From Croceivirga sp. (lineage in GTDB: Bacteria > Bacteroidota > Bacteroidia > Flavobacteriales > Flavobacteriaceae), in the NCBI GenBank assembly GCA_028284285.1, contig JANQSA010000004.1, forward strand, positions 20,146 through 84,145: a stretch of 64,000 nt of DNA, in the 5' to 3' direction. Below, piece after piece: positions 1-7,872 of this stretch (position 1 is the stretch's first letter; every line of letters starts with the position of its first letter). A program made the translations under genes and the position numbers. The notes below the pieces were generated by a model. That model was not told the DNA's origin. It ran no database searches and worked only from the letters and a program-made list of their open reading frames with translations.

Positions 1-435
1 GATGTACAATTGAAAACCATCTTGAAGTGCGGTATTATCCACTTTAGCACTGAGCTTACTACAGTGCGCCAAATGATGCCCATCCAAGCCGGTTTTCATC
101 CCTACTGAAATCAATTCCTGAGGGGTTTTTAAAGAATGCTTTCCCTTTCCTCCGCAGATATAAATGCCCAATTGTTTGGAAACGGGAGTTATGACTTGTT
201 TTAACACATTCAAAACGGTAGTAGTAACCCCTGAAGAATTCCAGTCCATCCCGATGACCGTTCCAAAACTTTGAAACCAAAAAGGATGGGCCATACGCTC
301 AACAAAGCCGGTTTTGCCATGTTCCTGGATAATGGCCTCCACCATAGGTAACGCAAGGCTTTTCATCCTGTTAAACAGCCAGGGCGGGACATGACCCCCA
401 TGCAAGGTCAAATCTGCAGTACCGGAACGGGGCAT
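1..435 (-). CDS. DUF763 family protein, N-terminal 145 residues (3' end outside window)
   Basis: The reading frame opens with an ATG at 433-435 and stays open to the window edge, so only the N-terminal 145 residues are visible. The start MPRSGTADLTLHGGHVPPW and later motifs such as DWNSSGVTTT and GGKGKHSLKTP match the DUF763 family as I know it: a protein of roughly 400 residues found in archaea and scattered bacteria, without an established function. There is no signal peptide or membrane segment, so it is probably cytoplasmic. It stands alone, with a 283-bp non-coding stretch between it and the next gene, which is on the other strand. I recognise the family with good confidence but cannot assign a role. 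Confidence 0.85.
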   Translation of the reverse strand, partial: MPRSGTADLTLHGGHVPPWLFNRMKSLALPMVEAIIQEHGKTGFVERMAHPFWFQSFGTVIGMDWNSSGVTTTVLNVLKQVITPVSKQLGIYICGGKGKHSLKTPQELISVGMKTGLDGHHLAHCSKLSAKVDNTALQDGFQLYI

Positions 436-718
436 TGTGAAATCAATTTTTCTAAAATTACGAATTCATCACGTAGCAGTCAGCATCTATTTGAAACATC
501 CTAAATCCAAAATCCAAACTCGAACAAATTTTGATGGTATTTATCAATATCTTAACACCACAAGTAGAAATATTTAGGGGTTATGACCTATTTTCAGCGG
601 CTATAGCTAAACTTAAAATGGAGCTACTTTTAAGCAGCGTTATAGAAAACGGGACCGTTTTACAAAACAGGCAAACAAAAGAATATTACTAACAGAAAAG
701 ACAGAAAAACGAAGTTTA

Positions 719-1222
719 ATGAAAGAAAATAAACTGGAGCTATTCTCACCAGAATGCATTACACAAGAAGAAGTTGTTAAGGCTCAACTAGAATGGGGCG
801 AAGGTATTGTTAAAATTGGCAAAGCTTTTTTGGATGACGGAGACTATGTCAAGGCCGCAAAAGAACACATTCAAAATCTTTATGGTTATGATTTGAGCCA
901 GGTACTGTTCAAGCCAACATTGGCTTCTACCCACCAATTTAGGGAAACTTTTGACGCAGCACTGTCCTATTTTGTGGGGGGAAATGAAACCTATCCGGAA
1001 GACAAAGGTTTTGCAATTGCGCCTTACACCAAGGTCCGTTGGGAGAACAGTGGTATCATCAATTATACCTGTACTATGGCCATTGCAATGGGGAATTATT
1101 ACTTCACGAAAACGGATGGTGAGGAAGTAAAAGTCGAGTATACATTTGGTTATGTGAAAGATATCAAAGGAAAGTTGCGAATAGTAGTTCACAAATCAGC
1201 CTTACCCTTTAGCCCGGAATAA
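719..1222 (+). CDS. NTF2/SnoaL-like fold protein of unknown function
   Basis: This 167-residue soluble protein has no signal peptide. The pattern of an N-terminal helical half followed by strands ending in HKSALPF resembles SnoaL/NTF2-like proteins, whose last strand typically carries H-x-S-x-x-P-Y/F. Relatives in marine bacteria are, as I recall, often labelled phosphoribosyl-AMP cyclohydrolase, but the zinc and substrate motifs of HisI are absent, so I would not carry over that name. The ATG at 719 follows an A-rich stretch, which is usual for this genome. It is monocistronic, followed by 164 bp without a gene and then a convergent gene. A ligand-binding or small enzymatic role is possible but unproven. 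Confidence 0.6.
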   Translation: MKENKLELFSPECITQEEVVKAQLEWGEGIVKIGKAFLDDGDYVKAAKEHIQNLYGYDLSQVLFKPTLASTHQFRETFDAALSYFVGGNETYPEDKGFAIAPYTKVRWENSGIINYTCTMAIAMGNYYFTKTDGEEVKVEYTFGYVKDIKGKLRIVVHKSALPFSPE

Positions 1223-1386
1223 ATTTGAAAGGTGTTTGCGAATTGCCGAATCACAATTTAGAGCGGCAATTAAAGAAAAGCAGGGACCCTAAAAACTCTG
1301 AAATCAAACCGGCGAAGGTTGGGCACTAAAAAATGCGGTGAAACCCCTTTGCGACACGCTTTAGGCCGCTAAGCATAGTCAATTCG

Positions 1387-1863
1387 TTAAGGTAAGTCTT
1401 TGGGTATCTTTGCATACTTTCGGGTATCCGCTTTGGTTAATGTCTTGAAATCTGCCTGTTTTTCCATTCGGTCAAATGCATCCAGGAATTCCTGTGGCAA
1501 AGCAGTCAATTTTCGGGTGCTCAAATCCATCCAGGCGCCCATCATCTCACACCGCGCAAAGTTCTTTCCGTCCGCATCATAAAAGTCATGCTGAAATTCA
1601 AAGAACATTCCGTCCTCACTCATTCCTTTAAAACCTAAGGATACCTGTACAGGTCTCCCTGGAAAAACCTCTTTAAAATAATAAACATGTTCGTAAAAAA
1701 CCACAGGACCAATGCTATGATGTGCCATGGTCTTTTGATTGAAGCCCAGTTGGTTCAAATAGGCCATCCGGGTATGACTCATAAAGTTGATATAAGCGGA
1801 GTTAGCCAGGTGCCGATTGGCATCCAAATCGCTCCATCGAATTTCAAATTGTTTTAAAAACAT
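1387..1863 (-). CDS. Acyl-CoA thioesterase, 4HBT hotdog family
   Basis: A 158-residue hotdog-fold protein. The start is placed at the ATG in 1861-1863 because homology begins at MFLKQFEIRWSDLDANRH; the frame stays open further upstream, but that stretch is unlike the family and would run over the divergent promoter. The segment SDLDANRHLANSAY (residues 11-24) is the 4-hydroxybenzoyl-CoA thioesterase signature D-x-N-x-H-x-x-N, with the putative catalytic Asp in it. It probably hydrolyses acyl-CoA thioesters in the cytoplasm; the acyl specificity cannot be read from sequence. It is transcribed divergently from the nitronate monooxygenase gene, and the 88-bp gap holds both promoters and a palindrome. 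Confidence 0.85.
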   Translation of the reverse strand: MFLKQFEIRWSDLDANRHLANSAYINFMSHTRMAYLNQLGFNQKTMAHHSIGPVVFYEHVYYFKEVFPGRPVQVSLGFKGMSEDGMFFEFQHDFYDADGKNFARCEMMGAWMDLSTRKLTALPQEFLDAFDRMEKQADFKTLTKADTRKYAKIPKDLP

Positions 1864-1875
1864 AACAGCTATTTT

Positions 1876-1891
1876 ACTATGCATGCATAAT
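1876..1891. promoter_or_regulatory. Palindromic operator candidate TATGCATGCATA
   Basis: The 12-bp perfect palindrome TATGCATGCATA (1878-1889) sits inside ACTATGCATGCATAAT. It overlaps the predicted transcription start of the thioesterase and the -33 region of the monooxygenase promoter. The same 16-mer with one change recurs at 37899-37914. Binding by a dimeric regulator is inference. Confidence 0.5.
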
Positions 1892-1897
1892 AGTTGG

Positions 1898-1905
1898 CAA
1901 AAATA
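1898..1905 (-). promoter_or_regulatory. -7 element TATTTTTG for the thioesterase gene
   Basis: Exact match to the Bacteroidota TAnnTTTG element on the minus strand, about 34 nt upstream of the thioesterase ATG. I see no clear TTG at -33. Confidence 0.5.
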
Positions 1906-1908
1906 ACA

Positions 1909-1916
1909 TAGTTTTG
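1909..1916 (+). promoter_or_regulatory. -7 element TAGTTTTG for the nitronate monooxygenase gene
   Basis: Exact TAnnTTTG match, 35 nt upstream of the ATG at 1952. It lies three bases from the divergent -7 element, so the two promoters should compete or be regulated together. Confidence 0.5.
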
Positions 1917-1951
1917 AGGAAATTGAAATTCCTGCAGCTAAAACTATTGTT

Positions 1952-2926
1952 ATGAGTAAAAAAGCGCCCTTCCTTTCAGACCTTTCGCTACCAGCGATTG
2001 CGGCACCCATGTTTTTGATATCCGGTCCCAGGCTGGTGATAGAATGTTGCAAGCAGGGTATCGTTGGGACGTTTCCGGCTTTAAATCAACGAACTAGTGA
2101 AGGTTTTGAAGAATGGCTGATAGCGATTAATACGGAACTGAATCAATGGGAAGAAGCTACCGGGAAAAAAGCAGCGCCTTTTGGGGTAAATCTAATTGTA
2201 CACCCCACCAACCCAAGATTAGAAGCGGATTTACGCCTTTGTGTGAAGCATCAGGTGCCCCTGATCATCACTTCGTTAGGCGCCGTTAAACAGGTAGTAG
2301 ACGCGGTGCATAGTTATGGAGGATTGGTGTTCCATGATGTTATCAAAAAACGGCATGCGCAAAAAGCAGCCCAGGCAGGGGTTGACGGGTTAATTTTGGT
2401 AGCAGCCGGGGCAGGAGGGCATGCCGGGACAATTAACCCCATGACTTTGGTTGCAGAAACCCAACAGTTTTTTGACCGTACTATTGTCCTTTCGGGCTGT
2501 ATTAGTACAGGCAGGGATATTGCCTCCGCTATGCAAATGGGGGCCGATTTGGCCTATATGGGGACCCGATTCATCAATGTTGAAGAAAGCCTTGCCCCAC
2601 AGGAGTACCAACAAATGATTGTTGATGCCGGTGCCAGTGATGTTACCTATACCGCAGCGGTTTCCGGGGTGCACGCTAATTTTTTGACGGCTAGCTTAAA
2701 AGCTGCAGGGATCTCCGAAGAAGATCTTAAAAAAGACCACAAAATTGACTTTGGAAAAGAACTGGATACCGAAGCCAAGGCCTGGAAGACCATTTGGTCT
2801 GCCGGTCAGGGTTCAGCGCTCATACAAGATACGCCATCGGTTTCCTCGCTGGTGCAACAATTAAAAATGGAGTTTAAGCAAGCGGTTGAAGAACAAAGTA
2901 GATTGCTACAGCGGTATCCGCGCTAA
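1952..2926 (+). CDS. Nitronate monooxygenase-like FMN oxidoreductase
   Basis: A 324-residue TIM-barrel flavoprotein. The N-terminus with LPAIAAPMFLISGP matches the 2-nitropropane dioxygenase/nitronate monooxygenase family, whose members use FMN and O2 to oxidise nitronates; some members are instead NAD(P)H:quinone reductases or enoyl reductases. Visible motifs are GAGGHAG (about residue 154) with the histidine usually taken as the catalytic base, and the phosphate-binding SGCISTGRDIASAMQMGAD followed by YMGTRF. It is cytoplasmic, with no signal peptide. It is divergent from an acyl-CoA thioesterase and followed 36 bp later by a YheT-type hydrolase, so a role in lipid or xenobiotic turnover is possible. 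Substrate is not predictable. Confidence 0.8.
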   Translation: MSKKAPFLSDLSLPAIAAPMFLISGPRLVIECCKQGIVGTFPALNQRTSEGFEEWLIAINTELNQWEEATGKKAAPFGVNLIVHPTNPRLEADLRLCVKHQVPLIITSLGAVKQVVDAVHSYGGLVFHDVIKKRHAQKAAQAGVDGLILVAAGAGGHAGTINPMTLVAETQQFFDRTIVLSGCISTGRDIASAMQMGADLAYMGTRFINVEESLAPQEYQQMIVDAGASDVTYTAAVSGVHANFLTASLKAAGISEEDLKKDHKIDFGKELDTEAKAWKTIWSAGQGSALIQDTPSVSSLVQQLKMEFKQAVEEQSRLLQRYPR

Positions 2927-2962
2927 GACGTATCTTTATTTGAAGAATTTAAAAGCTGCCCT

Positions 2963-3928
2963 ATGCCGCTTGTACCTTCAAATTACAGACCTCCCTTTTT
3001 GTTCAGAAATGGACACTTTTCTACGATTTATTCCGGGGTATTCCGAAAAGTGAACGGCGTGGTCCAGAGGCGGGAACGCCTGGAATTACCGGATGGGGAT
3101 TTTTTGGATTTGGACTGGAGCGAGAGTCCCTCTCCCGCCCGGAAAGTAGTAATTCTATTGCACGGCCTTGAAGGGGATGCACAACGCCATTATATTACCG
3201 GAAGCGCCAAGCGTTTAAATCAAAAGGGATACGACGCCTGTGCTGTTAATTTTAGGGGATGTAGCGGGGAGCCTAACCGTTTGTACCCCTCCTATCACTC
3301 CGGTGCCACGGGAGATTTAAAGGCAGTAATACAGCATGTTCTTACCTTGGGAATGTACCAGGAGGTGTATATCTGGGGGTATAGTTTGGGAGGAAATTTG
3401 GCGCTAAAGTACGCCGGTGAAGGCAATACCCTTCCCAAAGCGCTTAAGGCCATCGTAACGGTATCCGTGCCTTGCGATTTAAAAGATGCCTGCGATCAGC
3501 TGCTGCAATCCAAAAATGTCTTGTACTCCCAACGCTTTAAACGGCATCTCCTGGAAAAATTGCGAGAAAAACAGAAGCGATTCCCCGAGCGCATCACTCC
3601 GGAACAAATACAAGCCGTTGTTAGCTTAAAAGATTTTGATGATGCCTACACCGCCCCTGCTCATGGATTTAAAGATGCCCTGGACTATTACGCCAAATGC
3701 AGTTGTAAACCTTTTCTACGGAACATTCAGCTTCCGGCGCTTATAGTAAATGCAAAAAATGATTCTTTCCTGGGAGCTGCCTGCTACCCCTACGAAGCTG
3801 CGAAGCAGAATCCGAACCTATACTTAGAAGTACCGCATTTTGGAGGCCATGTGGGTTTCTGGGGGAAGAGGAATACCAGTTATGCAGAGGAACGCGCACT
3901 CTCATTTTTTGAGAGTACTTCCCTTTAA
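2963..3928 (+). CDS. Alpha/beta hydrolase, YheT family
   Basis: A 321-residue hydrolase of the AB-hydrolase 4 (YheT/EMB8) type. Key features in order: the early HFSTIY motif typical of the family, HGLEGD forming the oxyanion region (about residues 67-72), the nucleophile elbow GYSLGG (about 145), an acid in NAKNDSF, and a histidine in FGGHVGFWG near the C-terminus. All three triad members are present, so it should be an active esterase or lipase-like enzyme acting in the cytoplasm. It follows the monooxygenase gene by 36 bp and precedes a lipoprotein gene by 23 bp, so the three may share a transcript. The natural substrate is unknown. Confidence 0.85.
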   Translation: MPLVPSNYRPPFLFRNGHFSTIYSGVFRKVNGVVQRRERLELPDGDFLDLDWSESPSPARKVVILLHGLEGDAQRHYITGSAKRLNQKGYDACAVNFRGCSGEPNRLYPSYHSGATGDLKAVIQHVLTLGMYQEVYIWGYSLGGNLALKYAGEGNTLPKALKAIVTVSVPCDLKDACDQLLQSKNVLYSQRFKRHLLEKLREKQKRFPERITPEQIQAVVSLKDFDDAYTAPAHGFKDALDYYAKCSCKPFLRNIQLPALIVNAKNDSFLGAACYPYEAAKQNPNLYLEVPHFGGHVGFWGKRNTSYAEERALSFFESTSL

Positions 3929-3951
3929 GTTTGGGCATAAATCCACTTCTT

Positions 3952-5310
3952 ATGTACAGAGTTTCGTTTTTTTACATGTTGTTATTCGGCGTTTTCCATT
4001 CTTGTATCAAGGATGGGGAATTTAATGCACCTTCATCAGATTGTAAAGAGGGCCTGGAAACGGTAGTTTCCTATGCTCAAGTTAAGGCCTTATATACTGG
4101 AGAACTGGTTCAAATTCAGGAAGATTGGAGTATTGAAGGCTATGTGATATCTTCTGATAGGGCAGGTAATTTCTTTAAAGTGCTTCATTTTCAGGAAAAT
4201 CCCATCTCACCTGCTGAAGGATTTCAAATCGAGATCGATATGCGTGACAGTTATTTACGTTATCCGGTGGGGAAAAAGATTTTTATTAAGCTTAAAGGGC
4301 TGTATTTGGGCAAAAGCAAAGGAGTATTCCAATTGGGTGGGACATTTTCTGGTTTCGGAACAGTAACGGTGGGGCGTTTACCCGCCCTTAAGGTACCTGA
4401 ACATATCCTCTTGTCCTGCGATGATCCTGTAACTATAGAACCGGCGGAGATCTCCATTCCAGCTATCGATTCTACCTTGACCAGTACCCTGGTACGGTTC
4501 CAGGATCTGGAAATTAATGAAGCGGAATTGGATAGCGTATTCTCCAGGGCAGGAGAAGCAACCGAACGGGTACTTTTAGATTGCCTGGACAATGAACTTT
4601 CGCTGCTCAACAGTGGGTTTACCGACTTTCAAAATGAACCGCTCCCAAAAGGGAATGGCAGTATTACCGGGGTATTGCTTAGGGAGAATTCAAAGTATTC
4701 TTTGGCTATTCGGGATTTAGACGATATTGATTTTTCCAATTCGAGATGTGAGGATGTCATTACCGAATTTACATCGGATCAGGTGTTTTTTACGGAACTG
4801 GCCGACCCGGACAATAATGCCGATGCGCGTTTTATTGAATTGTACAATTCCTCCGAAGTAACTATAGACCTGAACGGGTGGACAATCTTGCGCTACACCA
4901 ATGCCAATACAGAAGTGAGTTCACAGATTGATCTCTCCGGATTACAAATTGATCCCGAAAGTACCCTAGTGATCTCGCCGGACCCGGAAGTCTTTACTGT
5001 GGTATACGGATTTCCTCCCGACTTGGGGGTTGGCGGAAATAGCCCGGCGGATTCCAATGGTGATGACAACCTGGAATTGGTAGACCCTTTTGGAACTGTC
5101 ATAGATGCTTTTGGGGTAGTCGGTGAAGATGGCTCTGGTACCAATCACGAGTTTGAAGATGGCAGGGCGATCAGGAACAGCAATGTTGACCGGGCAAATC
5201 CTACCTACCTTTTTTCAGAGTGGACCGTTTACAATGACACTGGCGATGCGGGCACCCTAAATTTACCGCAAAATGCTCCCGAAGATTTCTCCCCCGGAAA
5301 TAGAAACTAA
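3952..5310 (+). CDS. Lipoprotein with DUF5689-like and lamin-tail domains
   Basis: The start is set at the ATG in 3952-3954; an upstream in-frame TTG at 3931 is possible but less likely. The N-terminus is a lipoprotein signal (hydrophobic stretch, then FHSC as the lipobox), so the 452-residue protein should be anchored in a membrane, probably the outer membrane. The first ~250 residues resemble DUF5689, an OB-fold-like domain common in Bacteroidota surface proteins. From about residue 265, the segment with FFTELADPDNNADARFIELYN and later LNGWTI is a lamin-tail (LTD) domain, often found beside secreted nucleases. No nuclease domain is present here. The stop codon is embedded in a terminator hairpin. 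Confidence 0.75.
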   Translation: MYRVSFFYMLLFGVFHSCIKDGEFNAPSSDCKEGLETVVSYAQVKALYTGELVQIQEDWSIEGYVISSDRAGNFFKVLHFQENPISPAEGFQIEIDMRDSYLRYPVGKKIFIKLKGLYLGKSKGVFQLGGTFSGFGTVTVGRLPALKVPEHILLSCDDPVTIEPAEISIPAIDSTLTSTLVRFQDLEINEAELDSVFSRAGEATERVLLDCLDNELSLLNSGFTDFQNEPLPKGNGSITGVLLRENSKYSLAIRDLDDIDFSNSRCEDVITEFTSDQVFFTELADPDNNADARFIELYNSSEVTIDLNGWTILRYTNANTEVSSQIDLSGLQIDPESTLVISPDPEVFTVVYGFPPDLGVGGNSPADSNGDDNLELVDPFGTVIDAFGVVGEDGSGTNHEFEDGRAIRNSNVDRANPTYLFSEWTVYNDTGDAGTLNLPQNAPEDFSPGNRN

Positions 5311-5341
5311 CAAAGCCATCCTTTTTAGGGGGCTTTGTTAG
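5307..5341. terminator. Bidirectional hairpin between convergent genes
   Basis: Perfect 11-bp stem CTAACAAAGCC / GGCTTTGTTAG with a 13-nt loop. The left arm includes the lipoprotein stop codon. U-tracts are weak, so termination efficiency is uncertain. Confidence 0.7.
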
Positions 5342-5365
5342 TAATCCTATTGTAGGGTAAATTGC

Positions 5366-5743
5366 TCAGGCGTGGTAATAGCGCTCTTCAATAATTTTTC
5401 CCGCATCATTCCAGGTGGTTCGGACTGCTTGTTCAAAAGTATGGCTTTGCCCATCCAGAGTATCAAACTTCATTACCGCTTCATAAAAGGAAGTGTTACC
5501 ACTTACGGCAGGGCCATTTTTAACTTCATATCCGTGAAAAGCTGTAACGGTAGACAACAGTTCTTTTTCTAGTGCGATACTGTTTTCCTTACCCACTTTT
5601 GGCGCTGCGTTAGCCTCAATAAGTTGAACATCATCAGCGAGATACTGATCCATAGCTTCTAAGAATTCTCCTTTTACCAGTAAGTCCAGTACTGCTTTGG
5701 CGTTATTTTCGATCTTTTGCTCTTGTGCTGTTAACGTTTTCAT
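5366..5743 (-). CDS. SnoaL-like (NTF2 superfamily) protein
   Basis: A 125-residue soluble protein with no signal peptide. The N-terminal helix region (ENNAKAVLDLLVKGEFLEAMDQYLADDVQLIEA pattern, residues 12-45) followed by alternating strands is typical of the SnoaL-like/nuclear transport factor 2 fold, here with the usual 'task size, polluted site' length of 120-130 residues. Such proteins range from isomerases and hydrolases to pure ligand binders, and no catalytic diad is obvious. It is monocistronic, convergent with the lipoprotein gene, and has its own promoter element about 49 nt upstream of the ATG. Function unassigned. Confidence 0.7.
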   Translation of the reverse strand: MKTLTAQEQKIENNAKAVLDLLVKGEFLEAMDQYLADDVQLIEANAAPKVGKENSIALEKELLSTVTAFHGYEVKNGPAVSGNTSFYEAVMKFDTLDGQSHTFEQAVRTTWNDAGKIIEERYYHA

Positions 5744-5791
5744 CTTCTTTCCGTTTTAGGTATTGTTTGTATTTATTTGATTTTAACAATG

Positions 5792-5799
5792 CAAATGTA
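5792..5799 (-). promoter_or_regulatory. -7 element TACATTTG for the SnoaL-like gene
   Basis: Exact TAnnTTTG match on the minus strand upstream of the ATG at 5743; the implied leader is about 45 nt. Confidence 0.5.
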
Positions 5800-5980
5800 T
5801 TTTACGCAATACCTCCGTTACTAGGATAAACTTCCTATTGATTTATACATATTTCCCGGGTAAGCCCTTTTTGGTGGTATCTGGGATAAAAAAACCGCTC
5901 TTGATGAATGGTTTAGTGGATGGATCGTGCATAAAATCATAAACCTTATAAGCAACTGCATCAGGTTTTAGAACTAAAGG

Positions 5981-5988
5981 TTATTTTC
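5981..5988 (+). promoter_or_regulatory. -7 element TATTTTCG just before the ankyrin gene
   Basis: A near match to TAnnTTTG ending about 5 nt before the ATG, one of several near-leaderless arrangements in this window. Confidence 0.5.
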
Positions 5989-5993
5989 GTGAT

Positions 5994-6473
5994 ATGGGAG
6001 ATACAGCGATTTTTTTTGACCACATCCGTTCGGGTAATCTTGTTGAGGTGACGCGTTTGTTATCCAAACATCCTGAGTTGATCAATGCCCGGGACAGTAG
6101 AGAGTTTACGCCTTTAATCTTAGCTACCTATTATGGTCATTTGGAGGTAACCCAATTTTTATTGGATAATGACGCCGATATTGATGAGAAGGACGGTTCC
6201 GGAAATACGGCCTTACTGGGCGTGTGCTTCAAAGGTTACGAAGCCCTTGCCAAACTGCTACTTGAAGCCGGTGCCAGTGTGAACCATACCAACGCTATGG
6301 GAGCAACGGCATTAATCTATGCAGCGACCTTTAATAAGCCGGGAATTGCCAAATTGCTATTAGAGCATGGTGCTAAAGCGGATGTTAAGGATATGCGTGG
6401 GAATACTGCATTGGATCAGGCTAAAATGCAGGAGGCTGCAGATATGATCAAATTACTTCAAGACTATTCCTGA
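5994..6473 (+). CDS. Ankyrin repeat protein
   Basis: A 159-residue protein built almost wholly of ankyrin repeats: about four units recognisable by TPLILATYYGHLEVTQFLL, NTALLGVCFKGYEALAKLLL, ATALIYAATFNKPGIAKLLL and a final partial unit with NTALDQA. There is no signal peptide or membrane segment, so it probably works as a cytoplasmic protein-binding scaffold. Its stop codon overlaps the NUDIX start by one base (TGATG), which suggests translational coupling and a shared operon with the NUDIX hydrolase and nitrilase that follow. The binding partner is unknown; a regulatory partner for one of the two enzymes is a reasonable but untested guess. Confidence 0.85.
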   Translation: MGDTAIFFDHIRSGNLVEVTRLLSKHPELINARDSREFTPLILATYYGHLEVTQFLLDNDADIDEKDGSGNTALLGVCFKGYEALAKLLLEAGASVNHTNAMGATALIYAATFNKPGIAKLLLEHGAKADVKDMRGNTALDQAKMQEAADMIKLLQDYS

Positions 6474-7096
6474 TGGATAAGCAGGAGCAGTTAGACCTGG
6501 TAAAGCGGATAAAGGCTATTGCGGAAACAGGTTTGGTATATACCGAAGGGAATTATGATAAAGAACGTTATGAGGAGCTTCGGGAGATCAGCTTACGTTT
6601 ATTATCGCAACTTTCCGGGATGCCCTTAACCCGGTTGCATGAGTTTTTCATGCCGCAATTGGATTATCCCACCCCAAAAGTGGATGTGAGAGGATTTGTA
6701 CTCAACGGCAACGACGAAATATTAATGGCCCAGGAAAGCGTAGATAGCAAGTGGACTATCCCGGGAGGTTGGGCGGATGTGGGCAGTAGCCCCAAAGAAG
6801 TAGTGATAAAAGAGATTAAAGAAGAAACCGGAATGGATGCCGAAGTTATCCGACTATTGGCTGTTTATGACAAGCAACGGCATCCACACCCTCCGGAACC
6901 GTATTATATTTACAAGTTGATGTTTTTGTGCCGAATCACAGGAGGCAAGTTAAGGGCGGGATTTGATATGCAAGGAGCAGGTTGGTTCCCTATGGACAGT
7001 CTGCCGCAACTTTCCGAAGATCGGATATTGAAAAGTCAGTTAGTGCATTTGTTCGAATTGGTAAAAGAAGACATCCAGGAAGTATATTCGGATTAA
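6473..7096 (+). CDS. NUDIX hydrolase with N-terminal NUDIX-associated domain
   Basis: A 207-residue protein. Residues 1-65 are a helical domain seen in the family of NUDIX enzymes acting on nucleoside diphosphate-linked compounds (the NUDIX N-terminal domain, PF12535 as I recall). The NUDIX box begins at the GG of IPGGWADVGSSPKEVV and runs to KEIKEETG; compared with G-x5-E-x7-R-E-U-x-E-E-x-G-U the arginine is a lysine and the catalytic EE pair is present. It should hydrolyse a phosphoanhydride such as ADP-ribose or a nucleotide sugar in the cytoplasm. It is translationally coupled to the ankyrin gene upstream and ends 2 bp before the nitrilase start. Confidence 0.85.
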   Translation: MDKQEQLDLVKRIKAIAETGLVYTEGNYDKERYEELREISLRLLSQLSGMPLTRLHEFFMPQLDYPTPKVDVRGFVLNGNDEILMAQESVDSKWTIPGGWADVGSSPKEVVIKEIKEETGMDAEVIRLLAVYDKQRHPHPPEPYYIYKLMFLCRITGGKLRAGFDMQGAGWFPMDSLPQLSEDRILKSQLVHLFELVKEDIQEVYSD

Positions 7097-7098
7097 CC

Positions 7099-7872
7099 AT
7101 GACGGAAGATCTTAACATCGCAGTAGTACAAACGCCCTTACATTGGGAAAATCCGGAAGCCAATCGTGCCATGTTTTCGGAAAAAATAGCGACACTTCAG
7201 GAGGGTGTTGATCTGGTGGTCTTACCTGAGATGTTTAGCACCGGTTTTACCATGAATCCGCAACACTTAAATGTGCATGAAGGCCCTAAAACGCTTACCT
7301 GGATGGAGGAAAATGCCAAGGCGAAAAAACTGGCTATCGTAGGGAGTATCATTTTTCAGGAACCGGAAGGGTTTTTCAACAGGTTTTTTGCGGTACTTCC
7401 GGATGGGAGTTGCTATCAATATGATAAACGGCACACCTTTACCCTGGCCGGAGAAGATAAAGTGTACCAATCCGGGAAATCGAAACTTGTATTTGATTTT
7501 AAAGGCTGGTCATTTTGCCCTTTAATATGCTACGACCTTCGTTTTCCGGTTTGGGCCAGAAATGTGGATAATTATGATGTTCTTATCTATGTAGCGAATT
7601 GGCCTAAACCCAGAATTAATGCCTGGGATGTGTTACTCAAAGCCCGGGCTATTGAAAACATGGCGTATTGCATTGGGGCGAACCGGATAGGGCAGGATGC
7701 TATGGGGTATGAATACCCTGGGCATTCTGCAGCATATGATGTATTGGGAAATCAAATGGTATTTTCTGAAAAAGAGGAGATTTTGTATACCACTTTATCC
7801 AAAAAGCATTTAACCACCTACAGGCAAAAACTTCGCTTTTTGAATGATAGGGACGCCTTTAATTTGTTATAA
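7099..7872 (+). CDS. Nitrilase-family omega-amidase (YafV-like)
   Basis: A 257-residue carbon-nitrogen hydrolase. The start at 7099 is two bases after the NUDIX stop; an earlier start would lie inside that gene. The catalytic triad is visible: Glu in LPEMFSTGF (about residue 43), Lys in YDKRHTFTLAGE (about 114), and Cys in PLICYDLRFP (about 147). The phrase FSTGFTMNP is typical of the YafV/omega-amidase branch, which converts alpha-ketoglutaramate or ketosuccinamate to the keto acid and ammonia and can repair by-products of glutamine transaminases. It is cytoplasmic. Its 3' end overlaps the convergent Big_5 lipoprotein gene by 14 bp. Confidence 0.88.
   Translation: MTEDLNIAVVQTPLHWENPEANRAMFSEKIATLQEGVDLVVLPEMFSTGFTMNPQHLNVHEGPKTLTWMEENAKAKKLAIVGSIIFQEPEGFFNRFFAVLPDGSCYQYDKRHTFTLAGEDKVYQSGKSKLVFDFKGWSFCPLICYDLRFPVWARNVDNYDVLIYVANWPKPRINAWDVLLKARAIENMAYCIGANRIGQDAMGYEYPGHSAAYDVLGNQMVFSEKEEILYTTLSKKHLTTYRQKLRFLNDRDAFNLL

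Noticed and set aside
719..1222. Annotation as phosphoribosyl-AMP cyclohydrolase
   Set aside because: The zinc-binding Cys/His and Asp motifs of HisI are absent, and the C-terminal HKSALPF pattern fits SnoaL/NTF2-like proteins better.
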